DNA from: a virus | Reading direction: 5' to 3' (one strand) | Length of the DNA: 36,053 nucleotides | IMG/VR virus record: IMGVR_UViG_3300050821_012549 | Span: 1 to 36,053 of that record | Made by a program: the position numbers and the translations under genes | Shown: positions 5,467 through 14,100 of the stretch, in pieces | Numbering within the stretch: the first letter of the stretch is position 1 | Layout of the letters: each line of letters starts with the position of its first letter | Notes under the pieces: model-generated | Told to the model about the DNA's origin: nothing | The model's database searches: none | Seen by the model: only the letters and a program-made list of their open reading frames with translations

Positions 5467-7609
5467 ATGGCTATTGCTCCTATTTACGCTAACAGCTCTA
5501 ATCAGCTCGCAGCACTTAAAGAATTGTATACCGATGACAAAGACTACATGAAAAACGTGGTCTATTCGAAGAACCCTTGGCTTGCCATGGTTCCCAAGAA
5601 CGAATCGCCAGATGGCTTTGCGGGTTAAAATACTTGCCCGCGTAGGTACGGTAAATTGAAGTATATACCCGTACCACTTGAGTGGAAGTCTGCTCAAGTA
5701 AAACTCTCTCTGATTGACTTGGATCTCCTGAAGAGGACAACAAGGCGGAAGCGAAAGCACCGTGAACGACTAAGTGAGAGAGACGCAAAAGCGTATGCGA
5801 TAGTCTGAACTCTCGTATAACAAAAGAAGCGAGAGAGCCGAAGCCCGAAGAGGTGAGTAGGCCACCACGAAAGTGGGAGTAACAAAATGACGGCAACCCT
5901 GCAGGTAGAGCTCATACTTTTGCTAACGCACAGAATCAGCAAACTGCTTCTGACGTTGTGAGCTACTTCGTCTATGCAATTCAGGATTACCAGTTGGTAG
6001 ATTGTTGCCCAGCATATGAGGAATCACTTGCTGCATAAACCCGAATTACGGTTAAAATCCGGAAGCGGACAAGACCGTAGCGTAAAACGTAAGATCTACG
6101 CTCGAACGACTGACAAGGGCTTCCAGAACGGAAGGATATACAGTCTCATCTCACGCTATAACATTACGAAACGTGAGCTAAGAAAATGTACAATAACCAA
6201 TCTCCTGATGGAACAAACAAAGAGCAACGCAGGCGCCTTTGTAGATGAGGCTTCTCGCACTCTTGATAACGGCTTTCGCAACATTTCAAACAACATGGCA
6301 TTTGAATTGTTTGCTGGAGGTACGGCTTCGAGAGGACAGATTAGTTCTGCTGGCGTGAGCTATAGTGCACCTACATTGACATTCACACTTTCTAACCCAC
6401 AGACTGTTGTTCAGTTTGAAGTTGGAATGACTCTGCAAGCCACTGCAACTGACGGTGGCTCAGCATTGCAAAATACTCCTGGTACTATCGATGCGATTCA
6501 AATCACGTCGGTTAACCGTGGTACTGGGGTAATCTCGGGAACGGTCGTTCAGGGTGCACCTCAATCTTCTTGGGGCGCAAACGATTATCTGCAAGTTCTG
6601 GGTGATATCGGTATCGGCGGATCTTCTACGATAGCAGGCTGTCTTGGCCTTTCTGGGTTGGCATCTTGGATTCCACCAGTAGATCCTCCTTCAAACGATA
6701 ACTTCTGGGGCGTTAATCGTTCAGCGGACCCTACACGTTTGGGCGGATTACGTTACAATGCCTCTTCCCAGTCAATTTCTGAAGGGTTAACAAATGCGTT
6801 AGCCTTCGGAAATCGCGAAGGAGCTTCGTTTGATCTCATCATTTTGGATTTTGTTTCTTACAGTACGTTGATTAACGAACTGGGTAAACTACGTGCCCAG
6901 TATAAATCTTCTCTGATTGACTTGGAAAGCCGACAGGCTGACAGGGCGCAAGCGAAAGCAGCGTGAACGACTAAGTGAGAGGACACCGAAAGGTGATGCG
7001 ATAGTCTGAACTGCACATATAGAAAGAAAAGTGCAGAGGGGAAGCCCGAAGAGGTGAGTACCCCCGCAGAAATGCGAGTAACAAAAATGGCAAAGGTCCA
7101 ATACGTGCAGCTCGAACATGACGAAGTGGAAGTAGCTTTCGAAGCGATTCATTTCCACAGCGCCTACGGCAAGATTCCAGTTCTTGCGGATAGGTCATGC
7201 CAGCAAATGACAGCGTGGTGTCTTACAACTGCTACATGGAAATTACGCACGCTTGGAAAAGCGCCGCACATACTCACGTACGGAATGGAGGGCCTCGAAG
7301 GTCTGCGTGTGGGCAATGCTGATGCGTTAACTTTAGCGCATCTAAAATCTTCTCTGATTGACTTGGAAGCCCGACAGGGTGACAGGGCGCAAGCGAAAGC
7401 AGCGTGAACGACTAAGTGAGAGGACACCGAAAGGTGATGCGATAGTCTGGTCTGCATGAATAAATAAAGATGCAGAGGGGAAGCCCGAAGAGGTGAGTAC
7501 CCCACGTCGAAAGACGGAGTAACAAAAAGTAGAGATCAGGATTGCTTACTACGGCAATCTTATATGTAGCGCACCTGGCTACAATATGCAGGTTGCACTT
7601 TCTGCGTAA
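5467..7609 (+). CDS. Major capsid protein, interrupted by four group I introns and a 33-nt intron-like remnant
   Basis: Six exons join to 1308 nt, a protein of 435 residues: 5467-5625, 5659-5683, 5890-5998, 6189-6885, 7090-7327 and 7530-7609. Phase is kept at every junction. The joined protein reads as a continuous capsid sequence: FAG/KYIPVPLE, then Y/GNPAGRAHTFA, DYQLV/TITNLLMEQTK, AGAFVDEASRTLDNGF, NELG/AKVQYVQLE and NADA/LEIRIAYYGNLICSAPG. These are typical of podovirus-type capsid proteins, with an inserted beta-rich region in exon 4. Each intron boundary has U at the end of the 5' exon and G as the last intron base. The odd part is the junction at 5625/5659, where an in-frame TAA follows GGT and only an intron stub remains (see 5626-5658). 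An AGAAGG ribosome binding site precedes the ATG, and a terminator lies 36 nt after the stop. Confidence 0.88.
5626..5658 (+). other. Group I intron-like remnant (33 nt) carrying an in-frame stop
   Basis: The capsid frame hits TAA at 5626, directly after GGT, and the capsid sequence resumes at 5659 (KYIPVP). The exon end GCGGGT (5620-5625) pairs with GCCCGC (5636-5641) across a 10-nt loop. This forms a helix with a terminal U-G pair, exactly like the P1 splice-site helices of the other introns. The stub ends in TTG, like an intron 3' end. The whole catalytic core (P3-P8) is missing. The insertion is a multiple of three, so the frame is unchanged. It could be a real deletion, a mis-assembly of a repeated intron, or a translational bypass element, since GGT recurs in frame at 5650. 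Confidence 0.7.
5684..5889 (+). ncRNA. Group I intron, copy A (206 nt) in the capsid gene
   Basis: P1 is the exon end ACTTGAGT paired with GCTCAAGT at 5692-5699, with the U-G pair at the splice site. P3 pairs CTCTCTC with GAGAGAG. The R element GTGAACGACTAAG (5762-5774) and the S element GCGATAGTCTGAAC (5797-5810) form P7. P8 is ACGC-AAAA-GCGT. P9 is CTCTCG with CGAGAG. A final hairpin is CCAC-GAAA-GTGG. The last base is G at 5889. Removal restores the codon for Tyr in PLEYGNPAG. It has no open frame for a homing endonuclease. The body is shared with the introns at 6886 and 7328. Confidence 0.92.
5999..6188 (+). ncRNA. Group I intron of a different subtype (190 nt) in the capsid gene
   Basis: The sequence is unlike the other three introns but carries all core elements in order. 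They are a P-like AATTACGGTTAAA, a Q-like AATCCGGAAGC, the R element CTCGAACGACTGAC (6101-6114), P8 CTTCC-AGAAC-GGAAG, and the S element GGATATACAGTCT (6134-6146). A closing hairpin CTCACG/CGTGAG lies near the 3' end, and the last base is G at 6188. P1 is less regular: GTTGGT of the exon pairs with GCCCAGC (6007-6013) with one bulged C. A P2-like hairpin follows. Exact removal joins DYQLV to TITNLL in phase. It has no endonuclease ORF. Confidence 0.85.
6886..7089 (+). ncRNA. Group I intron, copy B (204 nt) in the capsid gene
   Basis: P1 pairs the exon end ACTGGGT with GCCCAGT (6895-6901). The core matches copy A: R GTGAACGACTAAG at 6963-6975, and S containing GATAGTCTGAAC from about 6999. The P5-region hairpin is AGCC-GACA-GGCT. 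P8 is CACC-GAAA-GGTG. P9 is CTGCAC with GTGCAG. The last hairpin is CGCA-GAAA-TGCG. The last intron base is G at 7089. Splicing joins INELG to AKVQYVQLE. Differences from copy C in the P5 region, P9 and the last hairpin keep the stems paired. Confidence 0.92.
7328..7529 (+). ncRNA. Group I intron, copy C (202 nt) in the capsid gene
   Basis: P1 pairs the exon end GATGCGT with GCGCATC (7336-7342), again with U-G at the splice site. The body is almost identical to copy B. The P9 stem is TCTGCAT/ATGCAGA instead of CTGCAC/GTGCAG, and the last hairpin is CGTC-GAAA-GACG instead of CGCA-GAAA-TGCG. These paired changes show selection for structure. The last base is G at 7529. Removal restores Leu at ADA-LEIRIAYYG. 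No protein is encoded inside. Confidence 0.92.
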
Positions 7610-7644
7610 TTGATGCAAAAAAATAGTGCGGTTTCATTTGCGGG

Positions 7645-7682
7645 TCCCCGATAGCTTTTAACGAAGTTTTCGGGGATTTTTC
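7645..7682 (+). terminator. Rho-independent terminator after the capsid gene
   Basis: TCCCCGA at 7645-7651 pairs with TCGGGGA at 7670-7676, with extra pairing of AGCTT-like bases inside. The stem is followed by TTTTTCTATTT. It lies 36 nt after the capsid stop and closes the head block. Confidence 0.8.
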
Positions 7683-7696
7683 TATTTAAAGCCCAA

Positions 7697-7790
7697 AAAA
7701 CTACCCATTTTCCCTTATTTGAAGGCAAAAAATAAATTTTGTCAGCCTGGTGGGCAAGTGGTGTCGAGCTACCCACAGAGAAATCTCGAC
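7697..7790 (+). promoter_or_regulatory. Leader of the tail block: shared motif and hairpin
   Basis: AAAACTACCCATT at 7697-7709 repeats the motif at 649-661 exactly, followed by a T/C-rich stretch. Downstream, GTCGAG (7763-7768) pairs with CTCGAC (7785-7790) to form a hairpin shortly before the ribosome binding site AGGGGAC of the gene at 7812. This probably holds the promoter and a structured leader for the tail genes. The -35/-10 elements are not evident. Confidence 0.4.
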
Positions 7791-7811
7791 TCAAAATAGG
7801 GGACAGCCTAT

Positions 7812-8747
7812 ATGTCAGTAGTGCGCGGTTTTGGCCTAAATGGTAAATCAACATACATGAATATTGCAAAGCCGATGGGAGTCTTTTGCAACTTCATTGT
7901 GGATTCTGCTAATGGTAATGGATGGGGCGTCAGATCAGTAAAGAGCAACGGTTACATCGAAGCAGTTTTCATGCATACCTCTCAGACTGCTGGAAAACAA
8001 AATGCACTGACTAATCCTAATCCACAATCTGGTTATGCGATTGTCACCTTTAAAAATAATTTCAATTATTACCTCGGTGGCTTTTCTGGACAGGTTATCC
8101 CCTTAACATCGACCAGCACCACATCTCTGACAGCGAATAATGTGTATGTAATTACCTCTCTCGGGACAACAACTCTAGCTCAATGGCAAACGGCAGGGTT
8201 GCGACCGGGGTTCGTCCCAGCTGTGGGCAGTACTTTCGTCGCAGCGGCAACTGCCTCTATTGGAGGGACTGGTACCGTAGGAGTTCCCGGCGTTGCAACT
8301 GCCCTTGACGTCACGGTTATCGGAGATAGTAATCAAACGATAGCGAATTCTAACATTGCTCAAAATGCCGGCGCGCAAATCGTCGTTCAATTTTCTGCGG
8401 TCACTCCTAGCGGTACAATTTCAACCCCAACATTTACGGGTTCTGCATTAGGCAACCATACTCACACGTTGAATCTCAAAAACGCAGCGGTTTCAGATGG
8501 AGCTACCACACGTGTCAACGCTGGCACGAACCTTTTGGGTGCAAATACTGGGAGTGACATTGCAATAGCAGGTGCTGGAGCCAACGGTGGCATCGCAAAT
8601 GCGAGTGCTGGTACTCCTGCAGGTACGATTTCAACACCTACTTTTACAAATACAAGTGCGTATGCAGTTACCGCACCTGCTGATGGGACGGTAGTTGCTA
8701 TGTATTTCGCGTTTGATGGTTCAAGTGTAACAATCGACGGTCTATGA
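7812..8747 (+). CDS. Putative virion structural protein with fibre-like GTISTPTFTG repeats
   Basis: A 311-residue protein. The N-terminus (GFNG-like GFGLNGKSTYMNIAKPMG) is a short lead. Most of the rest is Thr/Ala/Gly/Asn-rich and beta-prone. Two segments share SGTISTPTFTGSA and AGTISTPTFTNTSA (residues about 197 and 272), with GNHTHTLNLKN between them. HTH-Gly segments of this kind occur in tail-fibre and collar proteins. It is the first gene after the capsid terminator with an AGGGGAC ribosome binding site. The family is not firmly identified; a head fibre or decoration protein is likely. Confidence 0.65.
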   Translation: MSVVRGFGLNGKSTYMNIAKPMGVFCNFIVDSANGNGWGVRSVKSNGYIEAVFMHTSQTAGKQNALTNPNPQSGYAIVTFKNNFNYYLGGFSGQVIPLTSTSTTSLTANNVYVITSLGTTTLAQWQTAGLRPGFVPAVGSTFVAAATASIGGTGTVGVPGVATALDVTVIGDSNQTIANSNIAQNAGAQIVVQFSAVTPSGTISTPTFTGSALGNHTHTLNLKNAAVSDGATTRVNAGTNLLGANTGSDIAIAGAGANGGIANASAGTPAGTISTPTFTNTSAYAVTAPADGTVVAMYFAFDGSSVTIDGL

Positions 8748-8760
8748 TAGGACGCTTGCA

Positions 8761-9816
8761 ATGACGATTCCTTACCAACCGCAGAATTTAACTGCCGAGC
8801 AGTCGGATGGTAATATTCTCATTTCTTGGAATGGATCTCTAGGGGCGACCGGATATCAAGTCCAACGTTCAACAGATGGTGTGAATTTTACAAACCTTGC
8901 GACGACCGGAGTGATAACCCAATATCTTGATTCCTTGCCCGGGATCGGGATTTTGTATTACTATCAAGTTGCTGCTACAAATCTGTCAGGGATTTCACCG
9001 TTTTCCTCCGCAGTGCAAATGGTAGCAGCACCTCCAAGCGAAATGTCCTTGTATGAACTTCGATTAAGATCACAACAAACAGCAGATAGGGTTGATAGCC
9101 AATTCATTATCACAAGCGAATGGAATGCTTTCATACGCCTAGCAATGTATGAGCTTTATGATCTTTTGATCGATAGCTATGAGGATTTGTTCGCTTCTCA
9201 ATATGTCTTCATAAATACCAACGGAACGACGCAAAATTATCCTATCCCTGATGGCGTCACAAATTACATCGGTGGCGTTTACCCTAACGCGTCTGGATCA
9301 CCTTCTCCTGCATTGTATAAGCTCGCTGGAATGGATTTAGGGATTAACACAAGTAATAATGCGTGGGTTACTCTTCTTAAATTTGATTGGATTGAGAGGA
9401 ATAAATATGTTTATCCAAACTCAACATCAACAATTTACGGTGTGTACAACATGCGATATCGTCTCATGGGCAACTTTGTTAATCTTATTCCTACTCCTGC
9501 TGGGAATCAACAAATACGTATGTGGTACTCTCCAAAATTGCCAGGGTTGTTGAAAGACACGGACTTGACGACACTCGGATATTCAGGATGGTTGAGATAT
9601 CCCATTGTCCGCGCAGCAAAATATGCTCTCGATAAAGAGGAAGGTTCCGATACTAGCAAGTTAGATGCGGAACTTGTTTTCTTAAAAGATCGTATCGAAT
9701 CCGCATCTCAAAACAGAGATGTTGGTCAGGCGGATACAATATCAAATACACGTGTGGATCCACTGTATGGGGGCAATGGATTTGCCTCCGGCGGCGGTGG
9801 AAACGCAGGATGGTAA
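8761..9816 (+). CDS. Head-tail adaptor-like protein with N-terminal fibronectin type III domain
   Basis: A 351-residue protein with two parts. Residues about 4-92 form a fibronectin type III domain: P..LTAEQSDGNILISWNGS, then GYQVQRSTDG, then YYYQVAATNLSGISPFSS. Residues 95-350 look like the phage connector/adaptor proteins that bind below the portal, with a helical bundle (ELRLRSQQTADRVDS...EWNAFIRLAMYELYDLL), a beta region and a C-terminal helical part. The tail is Gly-rich. FN3 modules are common surface decorations in phage virions. The gene starts 13 nt after the previous stop and lies among tail genes. The adaptor assignment is by pattern and position. Confidence 0.7.
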   Translation: MTIPYQPQNLTAEQSDGNILISWNGSLGATGYQVQRSTDGVNFTNLATTGVITQYLDSLPGIGILYYYQVAATNLSGISPFSSAVQMVAAPPSEMSLYELRLRSQQTADRVDSQFIITSEWNAFIRLAMYELYDLLIDSYEDLFASQYVFINTNGTTQNYPIPDGVTNYIGGVYPNASGSPSPALYKLAGMDLGINTSNNAWVTLLKFDWIERNKYVYPNSTSTIYGVYNMRYRLMGNFVNLIPTPAGNQQIRMWYSPKLPGLLKDTDLTTLGYSGWLRYPIVRAAKYALDKEEGSDTSKLDAELVFLKDRIESASQNRDVGQADTISNTRVDPLYGGNGFASGGGGNAGW

Positions 9817-9817
9817 A

Positions 9818-10108
9818 ATGGCTCAACTCAGTACCAAACTGCCTTGGGAATTAGCTCAAACTAAATGGGCTTCTATTCTTAATCCTCTACTTGCAATCCC
9901 TTTCTTAAAGGGGAATGCTGTTAAAGATATTTCACTCACAGCGAACACCCCAAAGGTGATCAATCATCTCCTACAACGGATGCCACAGGGATGGTTTTTA
10001 ACTGATAACGTTGCAGATGCAGTCATATGGCGCTCAGCTGCACTGAATAGTTTGACGATTACTCTTGAGAGTAGTGCCAATACTACAATTTCAATTTGGA
10101 TTTATTAA
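9818..10108 (+). CDS. Small conserved virion-associated protein
   Basis: A 96-residue protein beginning MAQLSTKLPWELAQTKWAS. The central part SLTANTPKVINHLLQRMPQGWFLTD and the hydrophobic beta end TITLESSANTTISIWIY match, from memory, a small protein often found in podovirus structural regions. I chose ATG 9818 because it follows the previous stop directly (TAAAATG) and the similarity starts there. The next gene starts one base after its stop. Its exact role is not known; a head-tail completion or fibre-linked component is possible. Confidence 0.7.
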   Translation: MAQLSTKLPWELAQTKWASILNPLLAIPFLKGNAVKDISLTANTPKVINHLLQRMPQGWFLTDNVADAVIWRSAALNSLTITLESSANTTISIWIY

Positions 10109-10109
10109 A

Positions 10110-11159
10110 ATGGCTAACGTCACTATTTCTCCGAACATGAATTTGCCAGTACCAATTCCCGGACAAGATCCCGGTCCTGATTGGGCAAATAATATCGTTT
10201 CTTGTCTCAATATTATCGATAGTCACAATCATTCGACCGATGAAGGCGTTCAGATTCAACCTTCAGGCATAGATATTACAGCCGATCTTTCATTCAATGG
10301 GAATAACGCAACGACATTAAGAAGTGCAAGATTTAATCCACAGAACTCTCCCTTGGGCGGCGCGAGCGACATTGGGTGTCTGTATGAAAGCGGAGTGGAT
10401 CTCTACTACAATGATGGAAATGGTAATCAAGTAAGGATAACTCAATCAGGATCTGTCACAGGCTCAACGGGAACGATTACAGGTCTCCCTTCAGGCACAG
10501 CATCAGCATCTTACTCCAGCCCAACGTTCACATTTCAAAGTGCAACAAATACACCGGCGCAGATGGCTGTTGGACCGTTAATCATAGGTAGAAATACTGC
10601 AAATCCACCGACAGTTACAGTTCAACCGAGTTCGAGTCAGGTTTTGAATTATGGCTTAACTCTACCAGGCTCTTTGCCAGCTACTCAGGGCGTTTTGAGT
10701 GTTAATAGTTCTGGAACCGCTACATTCCCCTATATTGGTAATGTCATTTTCGGACCTGCCAATAAAAATACCGGAGCATTGACGCCATTTGGCTCTTCCG
10801 GGACTTGGCAAAGTTTTCAAACTATTAACCTCACAGCCGGCACGTGGATTGTATTCTGCGTCGCACAAATTAAGGCAGGAGACAACTCAACAGCATTCAG
10901 TCCAACACAATCTATAGATTTTAATTTCTCTGCTTTTTCGAACTCAGGAACCGGGGTGTATGGTAGTTTTGCGTGCATGGATTACAATTCAATTTATTAT
11001 TCAAACGTTGACGACAATTCAGGATTTATCAGCTCGGGTTCCCTATCAGTCGTCGTCAGTCCAGGATCGACGACGACTTATTATTTGAATATGAATTGTA
11101 CGTTCACAGGATCGCCGGCACTTGGAAGAGCTGGCTTGACAGGTGTTCAATTAGGTTAG
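10110..11159 (+). CDS. Putative tail fibre/receptor-side protein
   Basis: A 349-residue protein from ATG 10110. The N-terminus PNMNLPVPIPGQDPGPDWANN...IDSHNHS resembles the virion-attachment end of podovirus fibre proteins. The middle is Ser/Gly/Thr-rich and repetitive (SGSVTGSTGTITGLPSGTAS). The last 120 residues form a compact beta domain with INLTAGTWIVFCVAQIKAG and ending LGRAGLTGVQLG. A similar ending occurs in the fibre-like protein at 22852-23625 (VSLTAGVWLINYGVNV...LGSIIALRVG), so the two may share a C-terminal receptor-binding domain. It starts immediately after the previous stop. Confidence 0.65.
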   Translation: MANVTISPNMNLPVPIPGQDPGPDWANNIVSCLNIIDSHNHSTDEGVQIQPSGIDITADLSFNGNNATTLRSARFNPQNSPLGGASDIGCLYESGVDLYYNDGNGNQVRITQSGSVTGSTGTITGLPSGTASASYSSPTFTFQSATNTPAQMAVGPLIIGRNTANPPTVTVQPSSSQVLNYGLTLPGSLPATQGVLSVNSSGTATFPYIGNVIFGPANKNTGALTPFGSSGTWQSFQTINLTAGTWIVFCVAQIKAGDNSTAFSPTQSIDFNFSAFSNSGTGVYGSFACMDYNSIYYSNVDDNSGFISSGSLSVVVSPGSTTTYYLNMNCTFTGSPALGRAGLTGVQLG

Positions 11160-11171
11160 GTCCCTAGAGTT

Positions 11172-14100
11172 ATGATAGTTAAAAAAGCATTCGATATCAG
11201 TTTCGCACAAGGTCTTGATACGAAAACAGACCCCAAACGGGTTCAAATGGGCAACTTTCTGCAACTTGAAAATACTATCTTTACAAAAGGTGGCCTGCTG
11301 CAGAAACGAAATGGTTATGGCGAAATTTCAGCGTTGCCAACCAATAGTTATTCTTATTTAACTACTTTTAATGGGAATTTAACAGCTATCGGAAGTAATA
11401 TTGCGGCTCTCAACACTGGCAATGATCAATGGATTGTTAAAGGTTCCTTGCAACCGTTGAGCTTGTCGGTACTACCGCTGATTAGAAATAATTTTAATCA
11501 AACTGAAGTTGATTCTTGCATCGCCCCCAATGGTCTCATTTGTACGGTATATTTAGAAAATAATGGTACTACCACAACAGCAAAATATGCCATCGCCGAT
11601 TCCATAACGGGTCAAAACATTACTGCTCCAACTGCTATTCCAGTCACAGCTGGAACAGTAACGGGAGGATTACGTGTATTCTATCTTGGTACAAATTTTA
11701 TAATAGTTTTCACGAATGTTGTAAGCGCCACAAATCATTTACAATACATCTATGTTAATTCTAATAATCCAACTCAAGTAGGCGCCAACACAGACATTGC
11801 CTCATCTTATGTACCGTCAAATGGTTTATCTTGGGACGGAGTTGTCGCTAACAATAAGCTATATATAGCTTATGATACTACTTCCGGCGGCCAATCAGTA
11901 AATATCACTAGTCTCAACACATCTTTCATCCTTTCGAGTACCAAAGTTTATTCAGGGTATACTGCAACTTTGATGAGTGTCACTGCTGATGTCAGCAACT
12001 CCGCTTCCATCCTGATTTATGCCAGCTTTTATGATGGTGGCTCCAGCACAGGGTTCACATTTGCGGTCGATTCTAATTTAAATCCAATAATGAACCCTGT
12101 TGAAATTATATCTTCAGGCACTATTACAAACATCACTTCCGTGGCAACTGGTGGAACTTGCTATATATATTATGAAGTTTCTAATAATTATTCATATGAT
12201 TCTTCGATCCCTACTCATTATATAAGAGGGTTAACGGTTAGCCCGTTCATCGGAACTTTCGATTCTGTATTCAGTTCTGGAGCCGGAAGTATAACGGTTA
12301 GCAGCGCAACAGGTCTTGTGAATGGGATGTATTTAATCGATGAAACGACCCCAGCAAATATTGCAGCAGGGACAACTTTCACAATTTCTAGCACGACTTT
12401 GACTCTCTCAAATAATACCGCAGGTAACTCGGCATCTTCTCCTGGTGACGTATTAACTGCAGCAACAGTAAGCAGTACAAGCGTGATCATACGGAGTGTA
12501 GGGCTTGCATCAAAAGCTTTCATTATCAATGGGATGATCTATTTCTTAGCTGCTTATCAAAGTTCCTATCAACGAACATACTTTCTTATAAATGCTAGCA
12601 GTAGTCTTGCGTCTGCACCTGTAATCGCGGCGAAATTAGCTTATGAGAACGGAGGGGGTTATTTGACTCTCGGCTTGCCAAATGTTTCGATAAACGGAAC
12701 GAATGCAAGTATTCCCTATCTATTCAAAGATCTTATTCAAGCCGTAAATAAGGATACCAACGTGGCAAGTGGTACCCAAACAGCTGGAATATATGCACAA
12801 TTAGGCATTAATCTATGTACATTTGATGTCACGACATCGAATATGGATACTTCGGAGCTAGGTCAAGATTTGCACTTGGCAGGTGGTTTTTTATGGATGT
12901 ACGACGGATATGTTCCAGTTGAACATCTTTTCTTTCTATGGCCGGACAACGTTGAAGTAGCGACTCAAGCAGACCCGGCTCCCACTGGAAATACCTCTGG
13001 CAGCACCCCCACTCTTTCCTCGTTATCATCTGTAGCCGGAATAACCGTTGGTATGGCGATAAGCGGTACAGGAGTCGCTGCAAATTCTTTTGTTGTGAGC
13101 GTTGGGACAAGTTCGGTGACAATGAATCAGAATGGAAGCGGGAATCACAGCGGGGTTACTCTGACCTTCACTGGTAATCAGTCCGCTCAGCAATATTATT
13201 ATCAAGTCACCTATGAGTGGTGCGATAATCAAGGGAATATTTTCCGTTCTGCTCCAAGTATTCCGGTGACAGTTACAACAAGCGCTGGCAATAGTTCAAT
13301 CGTTGTTAACATACCGACTCTGCGTCTCACCATGAAGACAGCAAATCCTGTAAAGATTACAATATATAGATGGTCTGCTGCGCAACAGATTTATTATCAG
13401 GTTACTAGTATTTCAACGCCGTTGTTAAATAGCACAACTATCGATTCGGTTCAGTATATCGATGTTAATTCTGATTCCACGATATTGGGAAATAACATCC
13501 TTTATACCACTGGTGGCGTCGTTGAAAATATAGCGACACCTGCGACCAATCTAATGACCATATTTGATACCAGGCTTTGGATTGTTGATTCCGAAGATCC
13601 CAATACTGTATGGTATTCAAAGCAAGTCATTGAAAGTGTCCCCGTCGAGACAAGTGATGTTTTTACAATTTACGTCCCTCCAACTACATCAACTCAAGGT
13701 AACACCGGACCGATAAGTGGCATAGCTCCACTTGATGATAAAATTATCTTCTTCAAAAAAAATGCGATTCTCTACCTAAATGGCACTGGGCCTGATAATA
13801 CGGGAGCTAATAGTCAATACAGTCAACCAATATTTATCACTTCAACCGTTGGATGTTCTAATCAAATATCAATCGTTTTAACTCCGAATGGATTGATGTT
13901 CCAAAGTGATAAGGGCATTTGGTTGCTGGATAGGAGCCTAAATACAACTTATATAGGGGCACCCGTTGAAAACTATACAACAGGAACTCTTGTCAATAGC
14001 GCGGTTAATATAAAACAAGAAAATCAGGTACGCTTTACCTTAGCGAGCGGTGTCACCCTCATGTATGATTACTATTATAATCAGTGGGGGACTTTTACGA

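Noticed and set aside
5626-5628. Recoding of TAA as a sense codon across the phage.
   Set aside because: TAA is used as the normal stop of many genes here, including the capsid gene itself at 7607-7609.
5458-5942. Several minus-strand ORFs over the first capsid introns.
   Set aside because: They are antisense to capsid exons and ribozyme stems, have no ribosome binding sites, and resemble each other only because the introns are repeated.
6016-6966. A stand-alone 316-codon protein starting MRNHLLHK.
   Set aside because: Its first 57 residues are translated intron (5999-6188) and its last residues run into the next intron; only 6189-6885 is real capsid exon.
7054-7407. A stand-alone 117-codon protein.
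   Set aside because: It starts and ends in intron sequence; 7090-7327 is capsid exon 5.
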